Shown here: piece by piece, positions 45,400 to 54,817 of the stretch
Layout: each line of letters opens with the position of its first letter
Position numbering within the stretch: the stretch's first letter is position 1
NCBI GenBank assembly: GCA_965276635.1
Contig: CBDIBC010000003.1
Span: forward strand, 62,001 to 126,000
DNA length: 64,000 nt
Direction of reading: 5' to 3'
DNA from: CBDIBC01 sp965276635
GTDB lineage: Bacteria > Actinomycetota > Acidimicrobiia > Acidimicrobiales > Palsa-688
Made by a program: the position numbers and the translations under genes
The notes under the pieces: generated by a model
The model's database searches: none
The model's input: the letters and a program-made list of their open reading frames with translations, nothing else
Told to the model about the DNA's origin: nothing

Positions 45400-45452
45400 G
45401 TGCATCCGGAAGACGCGATGAAGGAACGGCAGACATCGCGAGGGAGGGCTTC

Positions 45453-46934
45453 ATGCGTACCGCCAATGTCGATGGCTGCGTGAGACTGCTCGTGGCGGGT
45501 GGAACTCTCGACGAGGCATCGGCGAGCGGTGGCCGGTTCGAACCCGGCGCCCAGGGCGCGTACGAGCGCTTCGACGGCCTGTACGGCTGGTCTGCCATCA
45601 TCGATCAACCGGCCGAAGCCTTCAGCCCGGAGGCCGCCGGGCCGACTTCGGCCGCACATCATCAGGTGTTCGCCGGGGCGTTGAACAATCTCGATCCCGC
45701 CGGCCGAGTCCGGCTTGAACGTACCGGAGGGTCCGGTGGTGTTTCCCAAATACATGAGTTCCTTCTCTGGCCCAGTTACCGAGGTGACCTTCCGGTGGGC
45801 TCGACCGCCCGGCAGCTTGAGGTCGTGGCGGGTGATGGCAGGAGCGCCCGGGCGGTCTGGCGAGAAGAAGCCTGGGACTACGTGGCCGATCTCCCCAACG
45901 CCGACGGCGTTCAACTGAAAGGGCTGCTTCGCGTCACGCTGCACCAATTGCGCTCGATCACTATGGGCGTCCCGGATCCCGAACCACTGGCCGCCTATCA
46001 CACCGAGTTCGGGTTGCAAGGCCACGATGGATGGGCGGTCTCGACCGTTGATCTCGGCGGGCAGTTGTTCATGTGGAACGCACGCACCCGGCGGCTACTC
46101 GGGCTGGTCGTCGGCGTGAAGGACCATGACGACCTGGCCCAGGCCCGTGGCGCCCCTTCCGGCTCCGGTTACCAACTGGACGCCGATCATCGAAGCGTCA
46201 GTGTCGTCGAGCCGGAATCGAGGGTGAACGTGGTCCTTGAGTTCGCCCTCCGCCTCAAGCAGGCGCCCACTCCTGCTGTGGGCTACAACGCACGGGGCCG
46301 AACCGAGGACTCGGGACGGTCGCCGGCGGTGATGCGGGTCGCGCGCGTCCGACCACGCAGACTCGGCCCCGCCGGGACCACCACCACCAAGTTCTCGGCC
46401 ACGTCGCGGTTCTTCGCCCATCTCATCGGCTTCAAGGCGAGTGAATACATGGGCGACGTGGGCCTATCTTCTGCGCTGTCCAACCGACCACCACAACCTG
46501 TTGGTCCTGGCCGCCCCGATCATTTACTTGCCCGACACTGCGTGGGACGTCAAGGACTATCGACGAGGTTGGCCGGGGCGCGACGGCCATGCTCGAGGCT
46601 CATCTCGGACGCCATGAGTGGTGGCCTCGGGCGTCTTAATGCGGGCTCGGCCTTCTTCTGGTATCTACGAGACCCGGCGGCCAACTACAGCGAGTACTAC
46701 GCCGACCTCGACGAGATCCCAGGAGGGTGCGTTCTGGGTTCCGGAATCCCCGGCTGGGCACCTGGGCCTTTACAATTGGGGACCTACCCCCGCCCCCCTC
46801 GTTCGTCCACTCCGACAACTTGGCGTAGATCGTTGCCAGCCGTTCGCCTCGGTCGACAGCTCGCACACCAACAACATCACGATATCGCACTAATAAACCC
46901 ATTAATATGTAGCAAAGGGCCGAGCACATGCTAG
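45453..46934 (+). pseudogene. Decayed FAH-VOC fusion, paralogue of the genes at 51804-53629
   Basis: Starts MRTANVDG like the intact FAH gene behind a GAGGGAGGG site. After AWDYVADL it jumps straight to ADGVQLKG, then continues as the VOC protein (LHQLRSITMGVPDPEPLAAY). Compared with the intact copy, about 380 bases holding the catalytic half of FAH are missing and one further base is lost, joining the two genes in one open frame. The VOC part shifts frame near 46480 and has lost a metal-ligand His (GPAGTTTT for GHAVITTT). Not expected to be active. Confidence 0.75.
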
Positions 46935-47215
46935 AAGACGCGGCTAGCTCATCAGGGCATTTATAGGCCCGGCGATATGGATAGTATCGCTATTGTAGAC
47001 AAGTGGTGTAGCAGCGGTATAGGTCGCGCTCACGGTCGCCGCGGCCCGTGACGAAGGCTCGGCCAAAGCGCAACTCCGGCGCCAGAGCGGCCTCGACAGG
47101 CGAGGGCGTCGCGCTCACATTAATGTCGAGTACGCACCGAATATTGATTTGCAACGGTAAAGTATTGCGCTGGATCGGGGCTTATGTTTCGGCCCAGGCG
47201 CTAGATAGAAAGGGG
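46928..47215 (+). pseudogene. Relic of the ABC substrate-binding protein gene
   Basis: Aligns by eye with the start of the lipoprotein gene at 53623: ATGCTAGA-GACGCG at the start, and APNIDLQ-like code followed by GCGCTGGATCG-GGCT near 47170. Stops and indels throughout prevent a protein. Homology ends where the PhyH gene begins, marking the right edge of the duplication. Confidence 0.6.
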
Positions 47216-47221
47216 AAACTC

Positions 47222-48151
47222 TTGTCGGACCTAATTCGTCCCGTGACAGACACAGAAATTCGAACCTTCTGGGAGGACGGCTTCGTCTGCCTTCGTGGCG
47301 TCATCTCTCAAGAATGGCTGTCGAAACTCGAAGCCGCGGTTGATGAGGTTCTCGCTGGCCTTGAACAGGCCGAGATCTCAAGAGACCTCACAAAGGCAGC
47401 GGCGGCAGCACGGGCACAGGGCGGGGGTGGGCTGGGAGGCGAACGAAGTGGCAACTCGATAGGGCGATTTCTGGCCACCTCTGGTGCGTGGAACTTCAGT
47501 CCGAAGGCACGGGCCTTCGATATGCAGAGTCCGCTGCCCGAAATCGCGGGTCAACTGCTGCGCTCCGATGTCGTGCGCTTCTACGATGACCAAGTCCTGG
47601 TGAAGGAGCCGGACTGCGCCGAGTACTCGCCCTTTCACACTGACGAGGGATACTGGAAGCTGACGGGCGACCAAGTTCTGGCTATCTGGGCTTCGGCTGA
47701 CCTTGTAACCGAGGAGACGGGTGCGATGCGGTATGTCCGAGGCTCCCACCTCATGAACGACCTATTCCATGCCCGTGACTTCGCCACCGGACGAGACGTA
47801 GTTCGAACAAGTGGTGGCGAGTATCGAGATACTCTTGACGTCGAGTCCCATGAAGAGGACTTCGATATCGTGACCCTGCCGGTCGAGCCGGGCGATATTA
47901 TTGCTCACCACTATCGAACCATTCACGGAAGCAAGGGAAACTATTCGACGATGACTCAACGGCGAGCGACATCTGTGCGGTATTGCGGTGATGACGTGCG
48001 CTACAAAGATAAACCCGGCGGAGCTGACAAGACGTATCACGGAATTGGGCACCTCCGTGACGGCGAGCCGCTTGATGATTCATATTTTCCAATCGTCTGG
48101 CGGCGAGACACTGAACCTGCGCGCTCCGCGCATCCAGCGAGACGGAGGTGA
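47222..48151 (+). CDS. Phytanoyl-CoA dioxygenase-family oxygenase
   Basis: 309 residues of the Fe(II)/2-oxoglutarate dioxygenases. Iron ligands: His139 and Asp141 in SPFHTDEGYW and the distal His235 in YRTIHGSKGN. An Arg near 247 should bind 2-oxoglutarate. The N-terminus DTEIRTFWEDGFVCLRGVIS is typical of the family. TTG 47222 follows AAAGGGGAAA and is preferred to the upstream in-frame ATG, which lies in relic sequence. It would hydroxylate a small substrate, not necessarily a CoA ester. Codon use is mixed, unlike the first 37 kb. Confidence 0.87.
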   Translation: MSDLIRPVTDTEIRTFWEDGFVCLRGVISQEWLSKLEAAVDEVLAGLEQAEISRDLTKAAAAARAQGGGGLGGERSGNSIGRFLATSGAWNFSPKARAFDMQSPLPEIAGQLLRSDVVRFYDDQVLVKEPDCAEYSPFHTDEGYWKLTGDQVLAIWASADLVTEETGAMRYVRGSHLMNDLFHARDFATGRDVVRTSGGEYRDTLDVESHEEDFDIVTLPVEPGDIIAHHYRTIHGSKGNYSTMTQRRATSVRYCGDDVRYKDKPGGADKTYHGIGHLRDGEPLDDSYFPIVWRRDTEPARSAHPARRR

Positions 48152-48592
48152 TGCCTGGTGAGGCCCGAGTTCACCTCGCTTGCCGTACGAATTAGCTGGG
48201 GAGGTCAGAACCTCCCCGAGCCCACCCTCCGGCTGCCGTCGCAGTGGTGACGGTTGTCCGGCCGGCGGTGCCACCCCTCGGGCTGCATGCTGTGCCACAT
48301 CGGCGCGCAACTTTGACCGTCGAGCGTTATGCTCACTCCCCCGAGTTTGTCGAGCCAGGGATCGATGATCGGCGAGCGCCGGTGACCGGAAAGATAACCC
48401 CAGCCGTGCGCGGCTCCCCCTTGTTGAGGGCCGGTCCCGATCGGGGCGGGGCCTCGTTGCCCGCAACGTTCTGCTGTTTCGATCGTGAGCGCTGGGGCGC
48501 CCGTCGCCAATCGATCTTTGGCGAGCGACTAGCCTTTACGAGCATGCCTTCCCGAGTAATAACGACACGTAGGCGCAATGGAAGGAGTGGTA
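48152..48592. other. Stretch without a recognisable gene
   Basis: GC-rich sequence with short open frames on both strands, none resembling a known family. It may be another mobile-element remnant. The last 15 bases hold the ribosome site of the next gene. Confidence 0.4.
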
Positions 48593-49456
48593 GTGTCCAC
48601 AGACAAAGCTTTCAACGACGCAACGAACTGGTTGGGTGGCGCTTCTGCCAATGGGACGTGTTTCGAACGCACAGCTGGCCCAAGTAATAAGGCGCCATGG
48701 CTTGTGTTCATCCACGGTGTAGCGCTTGGGGCTCGCGTGTGGCGTCCGTGGCAGCGGGCGCTGATGGATCGCTTCAGGCTCCTGGCCATAGACGTCCCGG
48801 GTTACGGCGACTCAGCGCTTCAAGGCCGCGTGGAGGACAGAACTATCGAGACATGGGCGCAATGGATAATCGAAGTTATCGACTTCGTAGGAATCGATTC
48901 CGCCGTGTTCGTCGGTGAATCTCTAGGCGGTACTACTGTCCTAAAGCTGGCCTCAAGTGCACCATCACGTGTTGACGCAGCCGTGGTGTGCTCGACTGGC
49001 TTCAAAGGCGCTCTAATCGACGGCGTCGGCGAATGGCCGTCGATCGTCGCAGAGGGGGGCTCAGCTGGTTGGTCGCAGTACATGAACGGGCAGCGGTTTC
49101 GTGCCGCTGATGCTGGCGAGGTCTGGGAACTCTGTGAGGTATATCAACGTGCGTCGAATCCGGACGTATTTGTGCATGATGGCCTTATGTTGCGCGGATC
49201 CGATCTCTCGTCGACTGTCGCGAGCATCGAGTGTCCGGTGCTAATGTTGCAGCCTGGTTCGAGCCCTTTCATCTCGCGTGCGCACGCGTTTGAACTGGAG
49301 GATGCCATACCGCAATCCGAGCTTGTATTATTTGGACCAAGCCGCCACGGCCTCGCCTTTGCCTACGCTGCAGAGGCGGCTATCCTTACAAGAAGCTTTC
49401 TGGATCGACAGCTAGGATTCACCCTTAACTCAGGCTATGGTAATGTCAGCGCCTAG
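48593..49456 (+). CDS. Alpha/beta hydrolase, possible C-C bond or ester hydrolase
   Basis: 287 residues. Oxyanion segment FIHGVALGARVWRPW, DVPGYGDS, nucleophile Ser110 in VGESLGGTTVL, and a closing His in GPSRHGLAF. The domain order matches meta-cleavage-product hydrolases and related enzymes; the substrate is unknown. GTG 48593 has AAGGAG five bases upstream and is preferred over ATG 48578. It neighbours the dioxygenase-type genes, which suggests a ring-opening pathway. Confidence 0.83.
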   Translation: MSTDKAFNDATNWLGGASANGTCFERTAGPSNKAPWLVFIHGVALGARVWRPWQRALMDRFRLLAIDVPGYGDSALQGRVEDRTIETWAQWIIEVIDFVGIDSAVFVGESLGGTTVLKLASSAPSRVDAAVVCSTGFKGALIDGVGEWPSIVAEGGSAGWSQYMNGQRFRAADAGEVWELCEVYQRASNPDVFVHDGLMLRGSDLSSTVASIECPVLMLQPGSSPFISRAHAFELEDAIPQSELVLFGPSRHGLAFAYAAEAAILTRSFLDRQLGFTLNSGYGNVSA

Positions 49457-49477
49457 CGGCCGGAGGCCCTGAGTCCC

Positions 49478-49637
49478 AGCTGTCGGTTTCCGACGGTTCT
49501 CGCATCAACCTGAGCTGATTGGGGTTGGTGATCAGCTCGTTTTGTGCAACATATCAAGTTGGGGGACGGTTGTAAAGGACATTGTTGGTGAAGCCCGATT
49601 GACGGATAGGCGTGGGCGTATGGTCGGCGGCGGTTAG
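49478..49637 (-). promoter_or_regulatory. Repeated promoter-leader module, copy C (reverse strand)
   Basis: Reading leftwards: TTTACA-N17-TATGTT (49576 to 49548), leader, CTCAGGTTG, ATG at 49505 and 19 codons starting MREPSETDSW that stop at 49446 inside the end of the hydrolase gene. It is the only copy not preceded by IS256; an IS3 relic lies upstream. Confidence 0.6.
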
Positions 49638-49660
49638 CATGCTTTGACGGACAGGTTGGT

Positions 49661-49910
49661 TCAGTGGATTACGCCGGCAACGGCAGGGTGGTTGCTGTGG
49701 TCGATGTGGGCTTCGTAGTTGGCCGGGCTGCGGTAGCCGAGGATGCTGTGCAGGCGGTTAGAAGATTGCTCTCGATCCAGTCGAAGATCGTCCGGCGTAG
49801 GCCTGCCTGGTCAGCCAGGCACGGTCGTGGTCAGTTCTCGCTGGATCGTGACGAAGAAGCTCTCGGCAAGGGCGTTATCCAGCTGTAACCGGCTAAGTAA
49901 TCGGAGCCCT
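49661..49910 (-). pseudogene. C-terminal relic of an IS3-family transposase (OrfB)
   Basis: LQLDNALAESFFVTIQRELT, then FDWIES, then NRLHSILGYRSPANYEAHID, ending in a stop: the closing blocks of IS3-group integrases in broken frames. IS256 copy 2 begins 12 bases to its right. Confidence 0.7.
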
Positions 49911-49922
49911 GGCCATTTCGGT

Positions 49923-51296
49923 AGTTGAGTCGCAGGGAGTGGTGTACGGGCGGGTGAGCTGGGGGGAGGTCCCCCAGCGTCGACAGCCATCGCGTCAACC
50001 TCAAGAAGAAGTTCCACCAACCACTTGAGGAGGATCACGATGGCTGTCCCTTCCACTATCGACGCGGCCGGCTGGCTCCGCAAGCATCTCAAGGGCGACG
50101 ACGTCGACACCGATTTGCCGAGGCGATGCTGGCGGCGTTCGCGCAGGCGCTGATGTCGGCGCAGGCGTCGATGCAGTGCGGCGCCGGGCTTGGCGAGCGC
50201 TGCGACGAGCGGGTCAACTTGCGTAACGGTTATCGGCATCGGCCGTGGGACACCCGGGTGGGCACTATTGATCTGGCGGTGCCGAAGCTGCGGGCCGGGC
50301 TGTACTCGCCGGAGTTCCTGCTCGTCCCTCGCCGACAAGCGGAGCAGGCGCTGGTGGCGGTGGTGTGCCAGGCGTACGTGGAGGGCGTGTCGACGCGCCG
50401 GGTCGATGATCTGGTCAAGGCCATGGGGATCGAGGGCATCTCGAAGTCCGAGGTCTCCCGGATGGCCGCCGAGCTCGACGTCAAGGTGGCCGAGTTCCGC
50501 AACAGGCCGCTCGATGCCGGCCCGTATCGCTACCTGTGGATCGACGCCGTGACCCAGAAGGTCCGCGAGGGCGGCCGGGTCGTGAACGTCTCGGCGGTGA
50601 TCGCCACCGCCGCGAACGCCGAGGGCCGCCGGGAGATCGTCGGCTTGGACATCGTCACCACCGAGGACACCGCGGCGTGGACCGAGTTCCTGCGCTCGCT
50701 GGTGGCCCGGGGCCTGGCCGGGGTGGAGCTGGTGATCTCCGACGCCCACGGCGGGATCAAAGCAGCCATCGCCACGGTGCTGGCCGAGGCGACCTGGCAG
50801 CGCTGACGCACCCATTTCATGGCCAACCTGGCGTCGCGGGTCCCCAAGGCGAGCTGGCCGATGATCGCCACGCTGGTCCGCTCGGTCTTCGAGCAGCCCG
50901 ACCGTGACACCACCTGGTCCCAGCTCGGCGACGTCATCGACAAGTTGACCACCACCGGATTCGTCGACGCCGCCGTGTTCGTGCTCGACGCCGCGGATGA
51001 CATCCTGGCCTTCAGTGCCTTTCCCCGTCGAGCACTGGCCGAAAATCCGGTCGAACAACCCCCAGGAGCGGTTGAACAAAGAGATCCGCCGGCGCACCGA
51101 CGTGGTCGGGATCTTCCCCCACCGCCAAGCGGTGATCCGCCTGGTCGGGGCGGTCCTGGCCGAACAGACCGACGAGTGGACCATCGCCAAGCGCTACATG
51201 AGTGTCGAGTCACTCAAGGCACCAGCGGCCACAGCCACATCTCCGGGAGATCCCCGGCCGGCCATCGAAGCCGCCATGGAGACCGCCGCTGGATGA
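49923..51296 (+). mobile_element. IS256-family element, copy 2 (shared block)
   Basis: Same 1374-base block as at 41154, including both frameshifts of the transposase. In addition a C-to-A change makes a TGA at 50804-50806 in the WQRCRTHF region. Both copies therefore descend from an already defective parent or were carried by a larger duplication. Confidence 0.85.
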
Positions 51297-51345
51297 TCGC
51301 TCCGCACCAACCCCATCAAAACGTGTCGCGACCGTCCTGAAATGG

Positions 51346-51505
51346 GCGTGCCGCCCACCATACGCGCACGTCTATCCACCAACATTGTCATAAGGAAGTC
51401 CTTTGCACCATGCCGATATCTTGATATAATGCACCCTACGAGCTGATCTTCAATATCGGATCGGCTCAGGTTGATGCGAGGCCGTCGGAAACCGACGACT
51501 CGACC
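51346..51505 (+). promoter_or_regulatory. Repeated promoter-leader module, copy B
   Basis: TTTGCA-N17-TATAAT (51402-51430) is the best of the three promoters. After the leader, ATG 51474 opens a frame altered by a 2-base deletion relative to copies A and C (MRGRRK instead of MREPSE). It points towards the FAH operon 300 bases downstream. Confidence 0.6.
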
Positions 51506-51680
51506 CCCTGCTCGGCGAGGCGAAGCAGGGGGTCGCGCAGCACTCCCATGCTGGTTTCGTAACGTTCACATAACTCGGCATAGCGGAGGCGCTGTCCTGG
51601 GCGGTAGCGCCCGGCGAGGATGTCGGCACGTAGCTGGCCGAAGACGCGCTCTGCCTTCGTGGGGGCAGCTATGTGTGAAC
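51490..51680 (-). pseudogene. N-terminal fragment of a GntR-family regulator
   Basis: Reads KAERVFGQLRADILAGRYRP, GQRLRYAELCERYETSMGVL, RLAEQGV: the winged-helix DNA-binding domain of GntR/FadR-type regulators. The ligand domain is gone and replaced by promoter module B. It is divergent from the FAH gene, the usual place for the regulator of a catabolic operon. Confidence 0.65.
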
Positions 51681-51721
51681 TCTAGCAGGTTCCGACTTCG
51701 TGCCAGTGATCCGAGAATCTG

Positions 51722-51750
51722 TTGACTTCAAGAATCATTGTGTCTAGATT
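51722..51750 (+). promoter_or_regulatory. Promoter of the FAH-VOC-transporter operon
   Basis: TTGACT-N17-TAGATT about 50 bases before the FAH gene. It is the same sequence as at 45371 with two visible changes. Confidence 0.6.
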
Positions 51751-51803
51751 GTGTATCGGAAGATGTCATGAAGAAGCGGCAGGCGTTGCAAGGGGGAGGG
51801 CTG

Positions 51804-52643
51804 ATGCGTACCGCCAATGTCGATGGCCGGCTGAAACTACTCGTGGCGGGCGGAGCCGTCGACGTAGCAACGGCGAGCCGTGGCCAGTTCGGACCTGACC
51901 CACAGGAAGCGTACGAGCGCTTCGACGACTTGCGCCGCTGGGCCGCGACCATCGGTCAACCGTCCGAAGCCTTCAGCCCGGAGACCGCCGGCCCGCCTTC
52001 GCCCGCACCTCACCAGGTGTTCGCCGTGGCGTTGAACTATCCCGATCACGCCGCCGAGTCCGGCTTAAACGTGCCGGAGGCTCCGGTGGTGTTTCCCAAA
52101 TACGTCAGCTCCTTTTCTGGCCCGGTCACCGAGGTGACCCTTCCAGTGGGCTCGACCGACTGGAAGGTTGAGGTTGTGGCGGTGATGGCCAGGACCGCCC
52201 GGGCGGTCCGGCGAGAGGAGGCCTGGGAATATGTGGCCGGTCTCACCACGGGCCAGGACCTGTCTGAGCGGGTGCTACAGCGCAGTGGACCTGCTCCGCA
52301 GTTCGGGCTGGCGAAGTCCCTTCCCGGGTTCTCCCCTATGGGCCCGGCGTTAGTCACCCCCGATGACGTGAACCGTGCAGACGACCTCGGGCTGGGCTGT
52401 GACCTAAATGGGGAGGAGATGCAAAAGGGGCGCACCTCCGAGATGATCTTCTCAGTCCCCGAACTCATCGCCTATTTGTCGAGCGTCGTCACGCTGCTTC
52501 CGGGGGACGTCATCTTCACCGGCACGCCCCCGGGTCGCACCCCACCTCGGTATCTGAGCGCCGGCGACCGCCTGCACAGCTGGGTCGACGGCATCGGAGA
52601 CCTCCACCAGCGCTTCGTCACAGCGCCGACGGCGTTCAACTGA
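51804..52643 (+). CDS. Fumarylacetoacetate hydrolase (FAH) family protein
   Basis: 279 residues. An N-terminal lid domain precedes HQVFAVALNYPDHAAESG, PVVFPKYVSSFSGP, EEAWEYVAGLTTGQDLSER, GFSPMGPALVTPDDV and TLLPGDVIFTGTPPG, all in FAH order. The family splits or decarboxylates keto-acids from ring cleavage (e.g. 2-oxo-hept-3-ene-dioate hydratase, oxaloacetate decarboxylase). The metal-binding Glu-x-Glu reads Lys-x-Glu here (DWKVEVVAV), so activity is doubtful. GGGGGAGGG precedes ATG 51804. The VOC gene follows in the same frame after 15 bases. Confidence 0.85.
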   Translation: MRTANVDGRLKLLVAGGAVDVATASRGQFGPDPQEAYERFDDLRRWAATIGQPSEAFSPETAGPPSPAPHQVFAVALNYPDHAAESGLNVPEAPVVFPKYVSSFSGPVTEVTLPVGSTDWKVEVVAVMARTARAVRREEAWEYVAGLTTGQDLSERVLQRSGPAPQFGLAKSLPGFSPMGPALVTPDDVNRADDLGLGCDLNGEEMQKGRTSEMIFSVPELIAYLSSVVTLLPGDVIFTGTPPGRTPPRYLSAGDRLHSWVDGIGDLHQRFVTAPTAFN

Positions 52644-52658
52644 AAGGGTTGGTTGCTC

Positions 52659-53629
52659 GTGCCGTTGCACCAGTTGCGCTTGATCACTATCGGCGTCCCG
52701 GATCCGAAACCAGTGGCCGCCTATTACACCGAGTTCGGGTTGGAAGCCCACGATGGCTGGGCCTTCTCCTCTGTTGATGGCGGCGCGCAGCTGTTCATTC
52801 GGAACGCACGCACCCGGCGGCTGCTCGAGCTGGTCATCGGCGTGGATGACCGTGACCACTTAGCCCGGGCCCATGGCGCCCTCTCCGGCTCTGGGCATCA
52901 ACCAGACAGGGATGATCGGCGCGTCAGTGTCGTCGAGCCGGGGACGGGCGTGCACGTGGTCCTTGAGATCGCCCCCCGCCTCAACCAGGCGCCCCCCGCT
53001 GCGGCGGGGCACAACGGACCGGGCCGAGCCGAGCGCTCGGGACGGTCGCCGGCGGTGATGCTCGTCGGTAAGGTCCGGCCACGCAGGCTCGGCCACGCAG
53101 TGATCACCACCACCATCTTTGCGGCCACGTCACGTTTCTTCGCCGGCCTTATCGGCTTCAACGTCAGTGACTACGTCGGCGACGTGGGCGTGTTCCTGCG
53201 ATGTTCGACCGACCACCACAACCTGTTGGTCCTGGCCGCCCCAGCCTGTACCTGCACTACACAGCCTGGCAGGTCGACGATCGCGACGAGGCCGGCCGGG
53301 GCGCAACGGCCATGCTCAAGGGTCATCCCGAACGGCACGAGTGGGGCCTCGGGCGCCATCACGCCGGCTCGAACTTCTTCTGCTACCTGCGGGACCCGGC
53401 GGGAAACTACAGCGAGTACTACGCCGATCTCGACCAGGTCCCGGAGGCGACTCCCTGGGTTCCGGAATCCCATGCCGGACACCTGGGCCTCTACAACTGG
53501 GGACCACCTCCGCCATCCTCGTTCCTCTACCCCGACGACCTGGCGCAGATCGTTGCCAACCGTTCCGCCTCAGTCGAAAGCCTGCGCACCGATAAACCCA
53601 ACTATTGCGAGGGATCCAGCAAATGCTAG
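52659..53629 (+). pseudogene. Two-domain VOC (extradiol dioxygenase-like) protein with one frameshift
   Basis: About 320 residues if joined. The first VOC domain is LHQLRLITIGVPDPKPVAAYY onward. The second carries ligands His in LGHAVITTTIFAATSRFF, His in LYLHYTAWQVDD and Glu in GNYSEYYADLD, the arrangement of type I extradiol ring-cleavage dioxygenases. The frame changes near 53240 (from VLAAPA to LYLHYTA), so as read the protein is cut before its last two ligands. With everything else conserved this may be recent or a sequencing slip. The stop overlaps the lipoprotein start. Confidence 0.72.
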
Positions 53630-54657
53630 AGGACGCGAGTAGTTCATCAAAGCCGCATGGGCTGGGCCGACTATGGCTATGGCGCAAGGCCGGTCCAGCA
53701 GCCGTATTAACGGTCGCGATCGTGGTCGTCGCTGCCTGTGGCGGAACCTCGGCCAAAGGCGCAAACCCGAGCCAGGGTGGTTCGACAGCGAGTGCGCCCG
53801 CTCATCTTACTGTTGCGTACGCGCCGAATATAGATCTGCAACCGCAGAAGATTGCGCTGGATCGAGGCTATTTCAAAGCCAAAAGCCTCAATGCTCAACT
53901 AATGACCTTCCTCAGCGGACCCGCTCAGGTCTCGATAATGCAAAATGGGCAGCTCAACGTCGGCTCACTGACAATACCGAACATCCTATCAGCACTGTCC
54001 GCAGGGATTAAGCTCGAATTCCTCCCAGTGGCGGACACTATCACTGGCGATCCCTCGACCGCGTCACTCGCGCTTATCGTTTCGCCAACGAATGGCGTCT
54101 CATCGATGAAAGGCCTGGAGGGCAAGACCATTGCGGCGGCGTCCCTTGGATCAGCTCAAGACTTCGCCACGATGGCCATGCTCGCCGCCAACGGCGTAGA
54201 CGTCAGCAAAGTTAAGCTTATCGCACTGCCGTACGCCCAACAGCTCTCGGCGCTGGAAAATGGGACCGTATCCGGCCTGATATCCCTAGAGCCCTATTTG
54301 TCAAAAGCGCTGTCGGCGGGGATGAAGCCAATCGGCTACCCGGCGAATTACCTTCCCGATCACATATGGCAGGTACAGTTTGTTCTTAAAAGCTATGCCG
54401 ATGCTCATCCGCAGGTAATTCAAAGCTACGTTGCGGCTATGCGTCAGGCGCAGGACTTCGCCAACGCTAATCCACGCCAGGCCCAGATGTTAGCTGCGGA
54501 CGCGGGGCACATCCCGGCCACCTACAGCGCACGGATACCCACTTTTGTGAACACATGGTCACCGTCGATCATTGACCAGTGGGTCGTGCTATATAGAAAG
54601 TTCGCGACGCTCTCCGGACAAATACCTCCTGGCCAAGACCTGCAATGGAACGGCTAG
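53623..54657 (+). CDS. ABC importer substrate-binding lipoprotein, NitT/TauT (SsuA/THI5) type
   Basis: 344 residues. Hydrophobic stretch with lipobox VVAAC (Cys39) and a low-complexity Ser/Gly/Thr linker. The binding domain opens with LTVAYAPNIDLQPQKIALDRGYFK and contains GLEGKTIAAASLGSAQDFATMAML, the NMT1/SsuA pattern for flat or anionic ligands (sulfonates, nitrate, pyrimidines, aromatic acids). ATG 53623 has GAGGG nine bases before it and overlaps the VOC stop, tying import to catabolism. More A/T-rich than core genes. Confidence 0.9.
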   Translation: MLEDASSSSKPHGLGRLWLWRKAGPAAVLTVAIVVVAACGGTSAKGANPSQGGSTASAPAHLTVAYAPNIDLQPQKIALDRGYFKAKSLNAQLMTFLSGPAQVSIMQNGQLNVGSLTIPNILSALSAGIKLEFLPVADTITGDPSTASLALIVSPTNGVSSMKGLEGKTIAAASLGSAQDFATMAMLAANGVDVSKVKLIALPYAQQLSALENGTVSGLISLEPYLSKALSAGMKPIGYPANYLPDHIWQVQFVLKSYADAHPQVIQSYVAAMRQAQDFANANPRQAQMLAADAGHIPATYSARIPTFVNTWSPSIIDQWVVLYRKFATLSGQIPPGQDLQWNG

Positions 54658-54817
54658 TCACTCGCAGCGGTCGGCACCGGACCTGGGAGCTTGACCCTTG
54701 AGCGCCGCTATAACGCATAGAAGGGCCCCTGGAGAGGAATAGGCCGCACTGAGCGGCGTATGCCGTTGGCCGGAGGTAGGACGAGAATCCAGATCGATAT
54801 CAACGCCGGAGGGCAAA

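Noticed and set aside
48205..48510. Reverse-strand frame resembling a transposase fragment
   Set aside because: No conserved block could be named; the similarity was only in amino-acid composition.
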